Assembly: GCF_013415885.1 (NCBI RefSeq)
Contig: NZ_CP058910.1
Location: forward strand, 3,658,001-3,722,000
DNA: 64,000 nucleotides
Origin: Halosimplex rubrum
Lineage (GTDB): Archaea > Halobacteriota > Halobacteria > Halobacteriales > Haloarculaceae
Reading direction: 5' to 3'
This document shows, piece after piece, positions 1 to 8,751 of the stretch. A program made the translations under genes and the position numbers. The notes under the pieces were generated by a model that saw only the letters and a list, made by a program, of their open reading frames with translations, did no database searches and was not told the DNA's origin. Each line of letters begins with the position of its first letter. The first letter of the stretch is position 1.

Positions 1-842
1 TTCTCCAGGCGGCTCATCGAGACGCGGTGCTCGCCGTCGCCGCCCGAACCCGACGCGTCACCGTCGTCGGCCCCGGTGCTCGACTGCTCGGCGGACCCGC
101 CGTCCGACGCACTCCCGCTCGACTGCTCGGCGGACCCGCCGTCCGACGCACTCCCGCTCGACTGTCCGCCGGACCCGGACTCGTCGGCCCCGCCCCGGGC
201 CGACTCGTCGGTCGAGCCGCCGGCCAGCGGGTCATCCGAGTCGTCGCCCGACGAGGCCGAGCCGCCGGCGGGAGCGTCCTCGTCGTCCTCGAACGCGCCG
301 CCCGTGAGCGACCCCGTCTCGGAGGGGCCGTCGTCCTCCTTACGGAACCCCGCGCCGCGCGAGCGGGTGTACTTGCGCGCCTTCGACGGGCCGTCGCCGT
401 CGTCCGACTCGTCCTCGGAATCGGGCTCCTCGCCGGCCGCGCGGTCGTCGCCGAACTCCATCTCCGAGGCCTCGGCGGCCTCCTCGGCGCTCGGCTCCTC
501 GTCGCCCAGCGGCGTCAGGATCTCCTCGTCGTCGCCGAGCGTCGACTCGATGTCCCCCTGGGAGGTGTCCCCCGAAGCCGCCGAGTTTCCCGAACCCGCC
601 GAGTCCCCCGAACCCGCCGACTCGTCCGGCCCGCTGGCGGCGGCCACGTCGCCGGCGTTCGCCTCGACGGCGTCGACGACGGTGTCGAGGACGGCGTCGA
701 GCTTCCGCTGACAGGTACGACAGAGGACGACCGTCTTCTGGGCGTCGGTCCCGGGGTGGAGCGCCGACGGGACGACGGGGTGCTCTTCGAGCGTGGCGTC
801 CAGCGCGGCGCCACAGAAGTAACATGACGAGAGTCGGTCCAT
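1..842 (-). CDS. Zinc-finger protein with long acidic low-complexity tail (partial, runs off left edge)
   Basis: The reading frame opens at ATG 842 and stays open to the window edge, so the C-terminus is missing. The first 50 residues carry two cysteine pairs, CYFC (residues 7-10) and CRTC (41-44), with a histidine between them, a treble-clef or zinc-ribbon arrangement somewhat like HNH-type zinc fingers. After about residue 60 the protein becomes a long Ser/Gly/Asp/Glu-rich linker with 13-residue repeats (see the repeat at 79-156) and a short basic patch near KARKYTRSRG. The N-terminal knuckle suggests nucleic-acid or protein binding and the linker a tether to a domain outside the window. 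I do not recognise the family. It is on the same strand as the agmatinase and eIF-5A genes but separated from them by about 50 bp. Confidence 0.7.
   Translation of the reverse strand, partial: MDRLSSCYFCGAALDATLEEHPVVPSALHPGTDAQKTVVLCRTCQRKLDAVLDTVVDAVEANAGDVAAASGPDESAGSGDSAGSGNSAASGDTSQGDIESTLGDDEEILTPLGDEEPSAEEAAEASEMEFGDDRAAGEEPDSEDESDDGDGPSKARKYTRSRGAGFRKEDDGPSETGSLTGGAFEDDEDAPAGGSASSGDDSDDPLAGGSTDESARGGADESGSGGQSSGSASDGGSAEQSSGSASDGGSAEQSSTGADDGDASGSGGDGEHRVSMSRLE
79..156. repeat. 39-bp in-frame tandem repeat, two exact copies plus a decayed third
   Basis: Positions 79-117 and 118-156 are identical; a third, degenerate copy starts at 157. The unit is a multiple of three and encodes a 13-residue Ser/Gly/Ala-rich block (SGSASDGGSAEQS, read on the minus strand) inside the acidic linker of the partial gene. 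Exact identity suggests recent slippage or a collapsible length polymorphism. Confidence 0.9.
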
Positions 843-896
843 GCCTCCACCCTGTATCTCGGCCGACGTAAAACAGTCGGTGCGACCCCCCGCCCC

Positions 897-1703
897 CTAT
901 CGATCCGCCGCGTGACTGTAGACGAACGCCCGCAGGAGTTTCGCCGCCAGCACCGCCGCCTGGCCGTCGTCGCGGTCGTTGACCTCGACCACGTCGAACC
1001 CCGCCGCGTGCGGGGCGACCTCGCGGACGACGCGCCGTCCCTCCCTCGGTTCGATCCCGAACGGCTCCTTGGTTCCGGTCCCGGGCGCGTAGGCCGGGTC
1101 GAACCCGTCGATGTCGACGCTGAGATAGGCCGACTCGTCGGCGTCGAAGTCGGGCTCCCAGTCGGCCACGTCCGCGGGGTCGACGACCGTCACGTCCGCC
1201 TCGCTCGCTCGCTCCCACTCGGCCTCGCTCCCGGTGCGCGCGCCGAGGACCACGGCCCGGTCGGCGACGTCGAGGGCGTGGCGGGTCACCGTCGCGTGGC
1301 TGAGCGGGTCACCGGCGTAGGACTCCCGCAGGTCGAGATGGGCGTCGAGACAGACGAACACGTCAGGGTCGGCGGCGCGGACGCCGGCGACGGTCACGGT
1401 GTGCTCGCCGCCGACGAGCAGCGGGACGGCCCCCTCCTCACGGAGGTCCCCGCAGGTCCCGCGGAGGTAGGTGAGATACTCCTCGGTGTCGGCGGTGGGA
1501 CCGATGTCGCCGTGGTCGTAGACGCTCAGCTCGGAGAAGTGCCGGTCGGTACGGTGGTCGTAGTCGTCGAAGGCCTCGGCGTAGCGGCGGACGCGGTCCG
1601 GGCCGAACCTGGCGCCGGGCTCGAACGAGGTGGAGGCGTCGAGCGGTGCGCCGACGAGCGCGTACGCTGCGTCGGCCCGCGCGGCGGCCGCGCCGGGGAA
1701 CAT
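897..1703 (-). CDS. speB: Agmatinase / ureohydrolase family protein
   Basis: 268 residues, the usual length for archaeal agmatinases (agmatine to putrescine and urea; binuclear manganese enzyme). Metal ligands are visible: GGEH (His101), LDAHLD (Asp120, His122, Asp124) and SVDIDGFDP (Asp197, Asp199), followed by the family's APGTGTKEP substrate loop. Start ATG 1703 lies 12 bp beyond the eIF-5A stop, so the two genes are probably one transcript with eif5A first. The pairing of an agmatinase-like gene with eIF-5A is known in haloarchaea and has been linked to hypusine-type modification of eIF-5A, so the true substrate could be a modification intermediate rather than free agmatine. The arginase-superfamily assignment is firm; substrate is inferred. 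Confidence 0.9.
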   Translation of the reverse strand: MFPGAAAARADAAYALVGAPLDASTSFEPGARFGPDRVRRYAEAFDDYDHRTDRHFSELSVYDHGDIGPTADTEEYLTYLRGTCGDLREEGAVPLLVGGEHTVTVAGVRAADPDVFVCLDAHLDLRESYAGDPLSHATVTRHALDVADRAVVLGARTGSEAEWERASEADVTVVDPADVADWEPDFDADESAYLSVDIDGFDPAYAPGTGTKEPFGIEPREGRRVVREVAPHAAGFDVVEVNDRDDGQAAVLAAKLLRAFVYSHAADR

Positions 1704-1715
1704 TCTACTCGGGCC

Positions 1716-2093
1716 TCAGACGATCTTGCGCTGGGACTCCATCTCGAGGTACTCGATCTCGTCGTCGGGTTCCATCGAGACGCCGTCGGGGAGCGCGAGC
1801 GTGAAGGTGTCGAACGTCTCCAGGTCCATGACCTGCGCCTCGTCGCCGCCGGAGGTCGAGACGACCTGCCCCTGCTTGCGGTTGATGATCGGGACGCGGA
1901 TCTTCGCGTCGACCGGCTGCGAGAGGTTTCGCTTCTTGCCGTCGAAGACGCCCTCGGCCTCGACGCGGGCCTTCGCACTGCCGTGTTTGCCGGGTTTGGC
2001 CGTACTGTATGCGTTGATCGTGCAGGGCACGTCGTCGATCATGACGTAGCTGCCCTCGTCCAGATCGCGGACCTCGACCTGCTTCGTTGCCAT
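1716..2093 (-). CDS. eif5A: Translation initiation factor eIF-5A
   Basis: 125 residues, starting [14 protein letters not shown], with an N-terminal SH3-like barrel carrying the modification loop [10 protein letters not shown] (Lys36 is the expected deoxyhypusine/hypusine site) and a C-terminal OB fold. It relieves ribosomes stalled on difficult peptide bonds and assists termination; it acts in the cytoplasm on the ribosomal E site. ATG 2093 is chosen because it restores the family N-terminus and lies about 27 nt from a TATA box (2116-2125), implying a leaderless transcript. The downstream agmatinase follows after 12 bp. Confidence 0.97.
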   Translation of the reverse strand: MATKQVEVRDLDEGSYVMIDDVPCTINAYSTAKPGKHGSAKARVEAEGVFDGKKRNLSQPVDAKIRVPIINRKQGQVVSTSGGDEAQVMDLETFDTFTLALPDGVSMEPDDEIEYLEMESQRKIV

Positions 2094-2115
2094 ACCGCGC
2101 CGTAAACGAGCGACC

Positions 2116-2125
2116 GGTATAAACG
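2116..2125 (-). promoter_or_regulatory. TATA box of eif5A-agmatinase
   Basis: Reads GTTTATACC on the minus strand, about 27 nt upstream of ATG 2093. The spacing fits transcription starting at or next to the start codon. Confidence 0.65.
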
Positions 2126-2191
2126 GTACGGAACGGCTCCGACCCGGAAATCCGGGCGGTTCGACCCCGCGGTAAAACCTCCGAGCCGTCG

Positions 2192-3853
2192 CTACCGCTC
2201 GCGGTCGCCCTCGCGCATGCTCTGTCGAGTGAACTGCGGCTGGGCGCGGATCCCCTCGCGGTCGCGGAAGGAGAGAAACAGGAGCAGCCCCACGAGGACC
2301 GTGAAGCCGACCGCGACGGCGGCGGCGACGAACTGCTCGAAGGCGACGAGGACCGCCGAGGAGAAGACGGCGCTGGCCAGCACCATCCCGTAGATGAGCC
2401 GCTTGGCGATCCGGTCGAGGAGCCTCTGTGAGTCCCGGATGTCGACCTCGACCCGCAGGTCCTCGTTGACGGCCTGGTCGAGCGCCTCCTCCAGTTTCGG
2501 CGGCGTCCGGACGGCCGATTTCGCGGCCTCCTGGACCTCGTCGGCGCGGTCCTGGACGTACTCGCGAGCCGTGTCGGCGAGGAAGCCCTGCTCGCGGAGA
2601 TACCCCGTGGCCACGTCGATGAAGTCGAAGTCCGGGTCGAGCGTGACACAGACCCCTTCGACGACGGTCGCCACTCGGAGGACGAGCGCGAGGTTGGCCG
2701 GCAGGCGGAACGGGAAGTCGTAGATGGTGTCCTCGACCTGCTGGACGATCTGCTGGACGCGGTACTGCTCGATGTCCTCGCCGCGGGCGTCGGCGATGGC
2801 GAGTTCGAGCACGTCGGCCATCACCTTGCGGTCGGCCTCCGGACTGAGCGTCCCCATCTCGACGAGCGTGTCGAGGATCGCCTGGATGTCCTGGTCGGCG
2901 ACGGCGATGTAGAAATCGACGATCTTGTCCTGGATGAACGGGTCGACGTAGCCGCTCATGCCGAAGTCGTAGAAGACGAGCGTCCCGTCGTCCTGCACCG
3001 CGAGGTTGCCGGGGTGGGGGTCGGCGTGGAAGACGCCGTCCTCGATGATCATCTGGAGGTACGCCTCCTGGAGGGTCTCGGCCAGCTCCGTCCGGTCGAG
3101 CCGGCGGTCGTCCAGCTCCTCGATGTCGGTGATCTTCGTCCCGGGGACGTACTCCATCGCGAGCACCCGCTTCGTCGAGCGGGTCTCGTCGACCTCTGGG
3201 ATCCGGATCCGCGAGTCGTCGGCGAAGTTCTCGCGGATCTCGGTCAGCATCTCCGCCTCGCGGCCGTAGTCCATCTCCTCGCGGATCGTCTTGTCGAACT
3301 CGTCGGCGAGCGTCTGCAGGGAGAACGAGCGCGACTCGTCGACGAAGTACATCAGGATCGGCAGCGACCAGCGGATCACCCGCAGGTCCGACTCGATGAG
3401 GTCTTTCACCCCCGGCCGACGTACCTTCACCGCCACCTCGCCGTTCTCGGTCGTCGCGTAGTACACCTGGCCGAGGCTGGCCCCGCTGATGGCCTCGGTG
3501 TCGAACTCGTCGAAGGTCTCGTCGACCGGCCCGACTTCGTCCTCCAGCACCTCGCGGGCCCGCTCCCAGTCGGCCGGCGGGACGCGGTCCTGTAGCTCCT
3601 CGAGTTCCTCGATGTACTCCGGCGGGAGCACGTCCGGCCGCGTCGAGAGCAGCTGGCCGAGCTTGATGAACGTCGGCCCGAGCGTCAGGAGCGTGTCGAG
3701 GAGGACCCGCGCTCGCTCGCGACGGGTCTCGGCGGAGACCGTTCGGCTCCGGCCGAAGAGGAGGAACCGGTTGCGGTCCCGCGTGTACGCGACCAGGAGC
3801 GGCAGGAACTGCCACGTGACGACGACGAACCGCCAGTAGGCGCGTAGGTTCAC
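2192..3853 (-). CDS. UbiB/ABC1/ADCK-family atypical protein kinase
   Basis: 553 residues. It carries the family's KxGQ signature (FIKLGQ, Lys64-Gln67) followed by STRPD, the Ala-rich nucleotide loop SGASLGQV, an AVKVRRP lysine strand, the catalytic HADPHPGN loop and the FYDFG metal-binding motif, and ends with two hydrophobic segments after about residue 485 that anchor it to the membrane. Bacterial and mitochondrial relatives act in isoprenoid-quinone biosynthesis as ATPases rather than ordinary kinases; haloarchaea use menaquinones, so a role in quinone or isoprenoid-lipid homeostasis is plausible but not shown here. It is monocistronic by position, with no partner quinone genes alongside. 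Confidence 0.9.
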   Translation of the reverse strand: MNLRAYWRFVVVTWQFLPLLVAYTRDRNRFLLFGRSRTVSAETRRERARVLLDTLLTLGPTFIKLGQLLSTRPDVLPPEYIEELEELQDRVPPADWERAREVLEDEVGPVDETFDEFDTEAISGASLGQVYYATTENGEVAVKVRRPGVKDLIESDLRVIRWSLPILMYFVDESRSFSLQTLADEFDKTIREEMDYGREAEMLTEIRENFADDSRIRIPEVDETRSTKRVLAMEYVPGTKITDIEELDDRRLDRTELAETLQEAYLQMIIEDGVFHADPHPGNLAVQDDGTLVFYDFGMSGYVDPFIQDKIVDFYIAVADQDIQAILDTLVEMGTLSPEADRKVMADVLELAIADARGEDIEQYRVQQIVQQVEDTIYDFPFRLPANLALVLRVATVVEGVCVTLDPDFDFIDVATGYLREQGFLADTAREYVQDRADEVQEAAKSAVRTPPKLEEALDQAVNEDLRVEVDIRDSQRLLDRIAKRLIYGMVLASAVFSSAVLVAFEQFVAAAVAVGFTVLVGLLLFLSFRDREGIRAQPQFTRQSMREGDRER

Positions 3854-3860
3854 GTGAAGT

Positions 3861-4214
3861 TCAGTCGTCGATCGGTATCTGCGTCTCCGGCGCGGCCTCC
3901 GCCTTCGGCAGTTCGAGTTCGAGGACGCCCCGGTCGATCGAACCGGAGGCGCCCGCGCCGGTCACGCCCGGCGGGAGCGGGAGTTCGACGTCGAGAAACA
4001 GCGACCGCTCCTCCGAGACGTAGTCGAACTCGGCGGGAACCGCCTTCTCGCGGCGTGCCTCGATGCGCAGGCGACTGCCCTCGACGGCCGCGTCGACCGT
4101 CTCGTCGGTCGCGCCCGGCAGGTCCAGTACCAGCAGGTACGCGTCGTCGCTCTCCAGCACGTCAGCGAACACCGCGTCGGGCAGGTCCCGGAGCGCATCA
4201 CGCAACGTTGACAT
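3861..4214 (-). CDS. Small heat-shock protein, Hsp20/alpha-crystallin family
   Basis: 117 residues. The region AYLLVLDLPGATDETVDAAV and the later RGVLELELPK motif, which is the A-x-x-x-n-GxL-like end of the alpha-crystallin domain, identify it. N- and C-terminal arms are short, ending in TQIPIDD, an IxI-like oligomerisation tail (QIPI). Expected role is ATP-independent holding of unfolding proteins in the cytoplasm. ATG 4214 is selected over an upstream in-frame start near 4451 because a TATA box lies at 4238-4247 and the region upstream has no family similarity. Confidence 0.85.
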   Translation of the reverse strand: MSTLRDALRDLPDAVFADVLESDDAYLLVLDLPGATDETVDAAVEGSRLRIEARREKAVPAEFDYVSEERSLFLDVELPLPPGVTGAGASGSIDRGVLELELPKAEAAPETQIPIDD

Positions 4215-4237
4215 GAGCGGGGCTAAGGATGCGACGG

Positions 4238-4247
4238 CGTTAAACCC
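4238..4247 (-). promoter_or_regulatory. TATA box of the hsp20 gene
   Basis: Minus strand GGTTTAACG, about 28 nt from ATG 4214; supports the short start and a leaderless transcript. Confidence 0.6.
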
Positions 4248-4349
4248 CGCGGTCGCACCCGCCCGACTGCGTCGGACCGCGACCCCGGGCGGGCGGTCGC
4301 GGGAGTCGGGCGGCCCGCTCGTCCGGCCGCCGAACGGCGACGCCCGACC

Positions 4350-4358
4350 GCTTATTGG
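4350..4358 (+). promoter_or_regulatory. TATA-like element of the moeA operon
   Basis: GCTTATTGG located 22-30 nt upstream of ATG 4380, consistent with the near-leaderless haloarchaeal promoter layout. Confidence 0.5.
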
Positions 4359-4379
4359 CCGGGCGCCGAAACCACCGAT

Positions 4380-5621
4380 ATGGACGAACGACGCCGGTCG
4401 ACGGCGGACCCGCCCGCGCTCGCGACGGTCCGCGAGCGCCTCGACGAACACCTCGCCCCGGTCGACCGGACCGAGACGCTGCCGGTCAGCACCGCGGTCG
4501 GCCGCACGCTCGCCGCGTCCGTCGCCGCCCGTCGTCCCGTCCCCGGCTTCGACGGGGCCGCCCGCGACGGCTTCGCGGTCCGCGCCGACGACACCGACGG
4601 CGCGACCGAGCGCGACCCCGCTGTGTTCGCCGTCGGGAGCGATATCGACGCGAACGCGGCCGTCCGCGTCGACGCCGGACGGCCGCTCCCCGACGGCGCG
4701 ACGGCCGTGGTCGGGACCGAATCGGTCGCCGCTCCGGAGACGGACTCGGCGACCGCCGACGGCGCCGGCCTGTCGGTCACCGATCCGGTCGAACCCGGCG
4801 AGGGCGTCCGGTCGACCGGGGCGGACGTGGCGGCCAAGGAGACGGTGCTGAGAGCGGGCGACCGGATCGGTCCGTCGGACCCGGCGCTCTGCACCGCGGT
4901 CGGGCGAACGCGCGTCGAGGTCCGCCAGCGGCCGACGGTCGGGATCGTCCCGGTCGGCGGCGGCCTCACCGGTGGAGACCCCGGACCCGGCGAGGTCGTC
5001 GAGACCGACGGGACGACCGTCGCCGAGTTCGTCGAGCGGGCCGGCGGGAAGGTCGTCCTCCGCGACCCGGTCGAGCCGGAGCCCTACGCGCTCCGGCCGG
5101 CCGTCGAGCGCGACCTGACGAAGGACCTGCTCGTGACGGTCGGCGGGACCGGCGCCGGCGAGTCCGACCGGATCGTCGACGCGGTCGACGGGCTGGGCGA
5201 GGTGTTCGTCGACGGCGTCGCGGTCGAACCCGCGGAGACGGCGGCGCTGAGCGTCGTCCGCGAGCGCCCCGTCCTCTCGATCCCCGGCGACCCCGTCGCG
5301 GCGTTCGTCGCGACGACGCGGCTGGTCGCCCCCGCGGTCGCCCGACTGGCCGAGCGCGAACCGCCCGAGCCGCGGACCGTGGCCGCCGAACTCGCCGGTC
5401 CGGTCGAGAGCGAGTCCGGTGTCGAGTCGGTCGTCCCGGTCGCGCTCGACGGTGACGGCGGAGACGGGGCCGAAACCGCGGCTGCGGTCGCGTCCACGGT
5501 GAGGGACGAACCGCTGTCGACGCTCGCGCGGGCGGACGGCTGGGTCGCGGTCGCGCCCGAACGCGAACGGCTGGCCGCGGGCGAAACGGTTTCCGTCGAG
5601 CGCTGGGAGGCGTCGGTATGA
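4380..5621 (+). CDS. Molybdopterin molybdenumtransferase MoeA paralogue (divergent)
   Basis: 413 residues with the MoeA order of motifs, but each is altered: PGFDGAARDGFAV where MoeA has a SAMDGYA-type loop, GIVPVGGGL where it has STGDEL, VTVGGTGAGESD for the GGxSxGxxD motif, and LSIPGDPVAAF for the LPGNP loop. MoeA inserts molybdate into adenylylated molybdopterin to make molybdenum cofactor. Because the catalytic loops are eroded, this copy may have a subordinate or different role from the next gene, with which it overlaps by 4 bp (ATGA) and is surely cotranscribed. Two adjacent moeA genes are common in archaea. Family call is firm; catalytic competence is uncertain. Confidence 0.8.
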   Translation: MDERRRSTADPPALATVRERLDEHLAPVDRTETLPVSTAVGRTLAASVAARRPVPGFDGAARDGFAVRADDTDGATERDPAVFAVGSDIDANAAVRVDAGRPLPDGATAVVGTESVAAPETDSATADGAGLSVTDPVEPGEGVRSTGADVAAKETVLRAGDRIGPSDPALCTAVGRTRVEVRQRPTVGIVPVGGGLTGGDPGPGEVVETDGTTVAEFVERAGGKVVLRDPVEPEPYALRPAVERDLTKDLLVTVGGTGAGESDRIVDAVDGLGEVFVDGVAVEPAETAALSVVRERPVLSIPGDPVAAFVATTRLVAPAVARLAEREPPEPRTVAAELAGPVESESGVESVVPVALDGDGGDGAETAAAVASTVRDEPLSTLARADGWVAVAPERERLAAGETVSVERWEASV

Positions 5622-7651
5622 GCGACCGCAAGGAGTTCCGCGACCTGGCCGACCCCGAGCGCGCCCGGGAGGTGGTCGCCTCGCTGGACCTGTCGGCGGG
5701 GAGCGAGCGCGTGGCCCTCGAAGACGCCCGCGGCCGGGTCCTCGCCGAGCGGGTCGACGCGGCGCTGGACGTGCCCGGATTCGACCGCGCCGCGATGGAC
5801 GGCTACGCCGTGCGAGCGCCCGACACGTACGGCGCGAGCGAGGCGCGGCGCGCCTCGACGGCGAGCGGTGGAACCGCGAGCGACGCAGAGCCCGTCACCC
5901 TCCCGGTCGTCGGGAGCGTCCACGCCGGCGAGACGCCCGGCGTGGCACTCGACGAGGGTGAAGCCGCCGAGATATCGACCGGCGCCGTCATGCCCGAGGG
6001 CGCCGACGCCGTCGTGATCGTCGAGCGGACCGAGGAACTGACTGCCCCATCCGGTGGGGAGGGCGCCGACGGTGAGGAGAGCGACGAAACGGACCGCCGC
6101 GTCCGTATCGAGACGGCCGTCACCCCCGGCGAGAACGTCATGCTCGCCGGCGCGGACATCGCGGCGGGCGAGCGGGCGCTCGGTCCGGGCACGGAGTTGA
6201 CCCCCCGCGAGATCGGTCTGCTGTCGGCCCTGGGCGTCGACGAGGTGCCGGTCCGGGCGACGCCGCGGGTCGCCATCGTCTCGACCGGCGACGAACTCGT
6301 CCGGCCCGGCGAGGACCTGGACCACCGGGCCGGCCAGATCCACGACGTGAACAGCTACGCCGTGGCGACCGCCGTCGAGGAGGCCGGCGGCGAGCCTGTC
6401 GTCTACCCCCACGTCGGCGACGACACGGACGCGATGGAGGAGACGCTCCTCGACGCGGCCGCCGACTGCGACCTCGTGTTGACCTCGGGGTCGACCAGCG
6501 CCAGCGCCGTCGACGTGGTGTATCGGGTCATCGAGGACCAGGGCGAACTGCTGTTGCACGGCGTCGCCATAAAGCCCGGCAAGCCGATGATCGTCGGTCG
6601 GATCGGTGGCGACCCCGGCGCCGGGAGCGACGCCGGGGACGGGAACGACGGCGCCGCCTACGTCGGTCTGCCGGGCTACCCGGTGTCGGCGCTGACCATC
6701 TTCCGCACGTTCGTCGCGCCGGCGATCCGGTCGTCCGCGGGGATCCCCGAGCCGCGAACCGCTCGCGTCGACGGGCGGATGGCGGTCACCGAGCGCACCG
6801 AGGAGGGTCGCCGACGCCTGCTCGCGGTCGGGCTGGTCGAGGACGAGGCGGGCGAGACGCTCGTCTACCCCGTCGACAAGGGCAGCGGCGCGACGACGAC
6901 GCTCACCGCGGCCGACGGCGTCGTCGACGTGCCCGCGGACACGAACCGCCTCTCGGCCGGGGAGAAGGTGACCGTCGACCTGTTCTCGCCGGACGTGCGC
7001 CCGCCGACGCTGCTGGGCGTCGGCGAGGACGACCCGGCACTGTCGCGGCTGCTCGACCGACTGGAGCGGCCGCGGTATCTCGCTCGCGGCTCCCGCGGCG
7101 GACTGCGCGAGCTGCGCGATGGGCTCCCCGACGTGGCCGTCGTCGCCGGCCCCTTCGACGCCGACGAGGAGGGTATCGCGGACGCGGCGGAACTGGGCGG
7201 CTGGTCCCGCGAGTGGGGGCTGGTCGTCCCCGACGGGAACCCGGAGGGCGTGACGGGACTCGCGGATCTGGTCGACCGGGAGCTGTCGTTCGTCAACCGC
7301 GGGACCGAGTCGGGACTGCGGACGAGCCTCTCGAACGCGCTGGCCGACCTGGCCGACGGGCGCGGGGTCGACCGGCGGACGGTCACGGAGTCGATTTCGG
7401 GGTTCGACCGCGCCGCGCGAGCCTTCGAGAGCCCCGCCAGGTCGGTGGCCGCCGGCGACGCCGACGCGGGGCTGGGGTTGCGCGCGACGGCCGCGAAGCT
7501 CGGGCTCGGATTCGTCCCCGTCGGGTCCCAGCCCGTTCGGGTGCTGGCTAACCCCGACCGACTGGAGACGGCGAGCGTGCGGGAACTGGACGGGCTGCTG
7601 GCGGACGCGTCACCGGTGCTGGACGGACTCGACGGGTTCGATCGCCGGTGA
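5618..7651 (+). CDS. moeA: MoeA with C-terminal periplasmic-binding-protein-like domain
   Basis: 677 residues. The first roughly 440 are a canonical MoeA: PGFDRAAMDGYAV, IVSTGDEL, LTSGSTSASAVD and VGLPGYPVSALTI. The remaining part (from about residue 455, LLGVGEDDPALSRLLDRL) matches the substrate-binding-like domain that archaeal MoeA proteins often carry, which may sense a molybdate or cofactor ligand. Starts inside the stop codon of the preceding gene (ATGA). It should catalyse molybdate insertion to form molybdenum cofactor for DMSO, nitrate or aldehyde oxidoreductases. Its length is above the usual range because of two acidic insertions (near residues 145-160 and 335-345). Confidence 0.88.
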   Translation: MSDRKEFRDLADPERAREVVASLDLSAGSERVALEDARGRVLAERVDAALDVPGFDRAAMDGYAVRAPDTYGASEARRASTASGGTASDAEPVTLPVVGSVHAGETPGVALDEGEAAEISTGAVMPEGADAVVIVERTEELTAPSGGEGADGEESDETDRRVRIETAVTPGENVMLAGADIAAGERALGPGTELTPREIGLLSALGVDEVPVRATPRVAIVSTGDELVRPGEDLDHRAGQIHDVNSYAVATAVEEAGGEPVVYPHVGDDTDAMEETLLDAAADCDLVLTSGSTSASAVDVVYRVIEDQGELLLHGVAIKPGKPMIVGRIGGDPGAGSDAGDGNDGAAYVGLPGYPVSALTIFRTFVAPAIRSSAGIPEPRTARVDGRMAVTERTEEGRRRLLAVGLVEDEAGETLVYPVDKGSGATTTLTAADGVVDVPADTNRLSAGEKVTVDLFSPDVRPPTLLGVGEDDPALSRLLDRLERPRYLARGSRGGLRELRDGLPDVAVVAGPFDADEEGIADAAELGGWSREWGLVVPDGNPEGVTGLADLVDRELSFVNRGTESGLRTSLSNALADLADGRGVDRRTVTESISGFDRAARAFESPARSVAAGDADAGLGLRATAAKLGLGFVPVGSQPVRVLANPDRLETASVRELDGLLADASPVLDGLDGFDRR

Positions 7652-7719
7652 GGGCGGTACACGAGAGCGGAAGCGGACGCATCACAGCGCATTTCTCCGC
7701 GGAGCCCGGACACCGGACC

Positions 7720-8550
7720 GTGACCGACGCACACAGACGCGTGGCGGTGGCCGAGCGGGCGGCGCGGGCGGGCGGCGCCGTCGCTCGGCAGGCGTTTCGC
7801 GGTGACCTGGCGGTCGAGACGAAAGCGGACAAGAACGACCTGGTGACCGAATCCGACCGGGACGCCCAGCGACAGGTCGTCTCGACGCTGCGCGCGGAGT
7901 TCCCGAACGACGCGATCGTCGGCGAAGAGGAGGCGGTGCCGATGGGGCCGGCCGGCGAGGAGACGGAGATCCTGTCGGACGTCCCCGAGAGCGGGGACAC
8001 GTGGGTCGTCGACCCGATCGACGGGACGGCGAACTTCGCGCGCGGCCTGCGCACCTGGGGGACCGCGGTCGCGGCGGTGGCCGGCGGCGATCTGGCTGCG
8101 GCGGCCGTCTACCTGCCGGCGACCGAGGACATGTACGCCGCGGGGGCCGAGACGGGCACCCGCAACGGGTCGGCGCTGTCGGTCAGCGACCGGACCGACC
8201 CGGAGACGTTCGCGGTCGCGCCCGTCGGCCGCTTCGAGCGCGGGAGCGGCGACGAGCTGGGCGCCATCGCCGAGTCGGTCGTCGACGACCTGGGCGACTT
8301 CCGGCGGTTCGGCAGCATGCAGGCGACGCTGTCGTTCGTCGCGAGCGGCGAGCTCGACGCCGCCTTCTCGACGTACACGCCCGATCCGTGGGACTCGCTG
8401 GCCGGGATCCACCTCGTCCGGCGGGCCGGCGGGACGGTCACGGATCTGGCGGGCGAGCCGTGGACCCGGGACAGCGAGGGGATCGTCGCGAGCAACGGCG
8501 AGGCCCACGAGGCGGTTCGCGCGGTCGCGCGAGCGGCCGAGTCGGGGTAG
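7720..8550 (+). CDS. Inositol monophosphatase / FBPase-family phosphatase
   Basis: 276 residues from GTG 7720. The sugar-phosphatase metal site is clear: KNDLVTESD, GEEEA, VVDPIDGTANF and later DPWDSLAG. Archaeal members dephosphorylate inositol-1-phosphate and often fructose-1,6-bisphosphate. An earlier in-frame GTG at 7648 overlaps the moeA stop codon (GTGA) and would add 24 residues without family similarity; GTG 7720 gives a conventional N-terminus (VTDAHRRVAVAERAARAGG). Cotranscription with the moeA genes is likely in either case. Substrate not determinable from sequence. Confidence 0.85.
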   Translation: MTDAHRRVAVAERAARAGGAVARQAFRGDLAVETKADKNDLVTESDRDAQRQVVSTLRAEFPNDAIVGEEEAVPMGPAGEETEILSDVPESGDTWVVDPIDGTANFARGLRTWGTAVAAVAGGDLAAAAVYLPATEDMYAAGAETGTRNGSALSVSDRTDPETFAVAPVGRFERGSGDELGAIAESVVDDLGDFRRFGSMQATLSFVASGELDAAFSTYTPDPWDSLAGIHLVRRAGGTVTDLAGEPWTRDSEGIVASNGEAHEAVRAVARAAESG

Positions 8551-8751
8551 CGAGCCGGCCGGCGGTCGTGTCGTCGGCTCGCCAACGCATCTCGCGGGTC
8601 ACTTCGTTCCCCGCTCGTCAGTTCCGTGCCCTCCCTCCGTCTGCTCACGGGCGGCTTCGCCGCCCGTTCGCGTGGTACGAGGGACCTCCGGTCCCTCGCT
8701 GCTCGGCCACGCACCGGAAAGCTAAACAGCGTGACGCGCGGGATACCGGCC

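Noticed and set aside
79..156. CRISPR repeats
   Set aside because: Units abut without spacers, are coding and number only two to three.
1716..3815. A 699-codon minus-strand frame extending upstream of eif5A
   Set aside because: Only its last 125 residues are eIF-5A; the upstream part is out of phase with the UbiB gene and arginine/proline-rich.
8551..8751. A possible small gene upstream of the DUF63 gene
   Set aside because: The segment has only GC-rich hairpins (GGGCGGC/GCCGCCC and GAGGGAC/GTCCCTC types) and no plausible coding start; in-frame extension of DUF63 has no family similarity.
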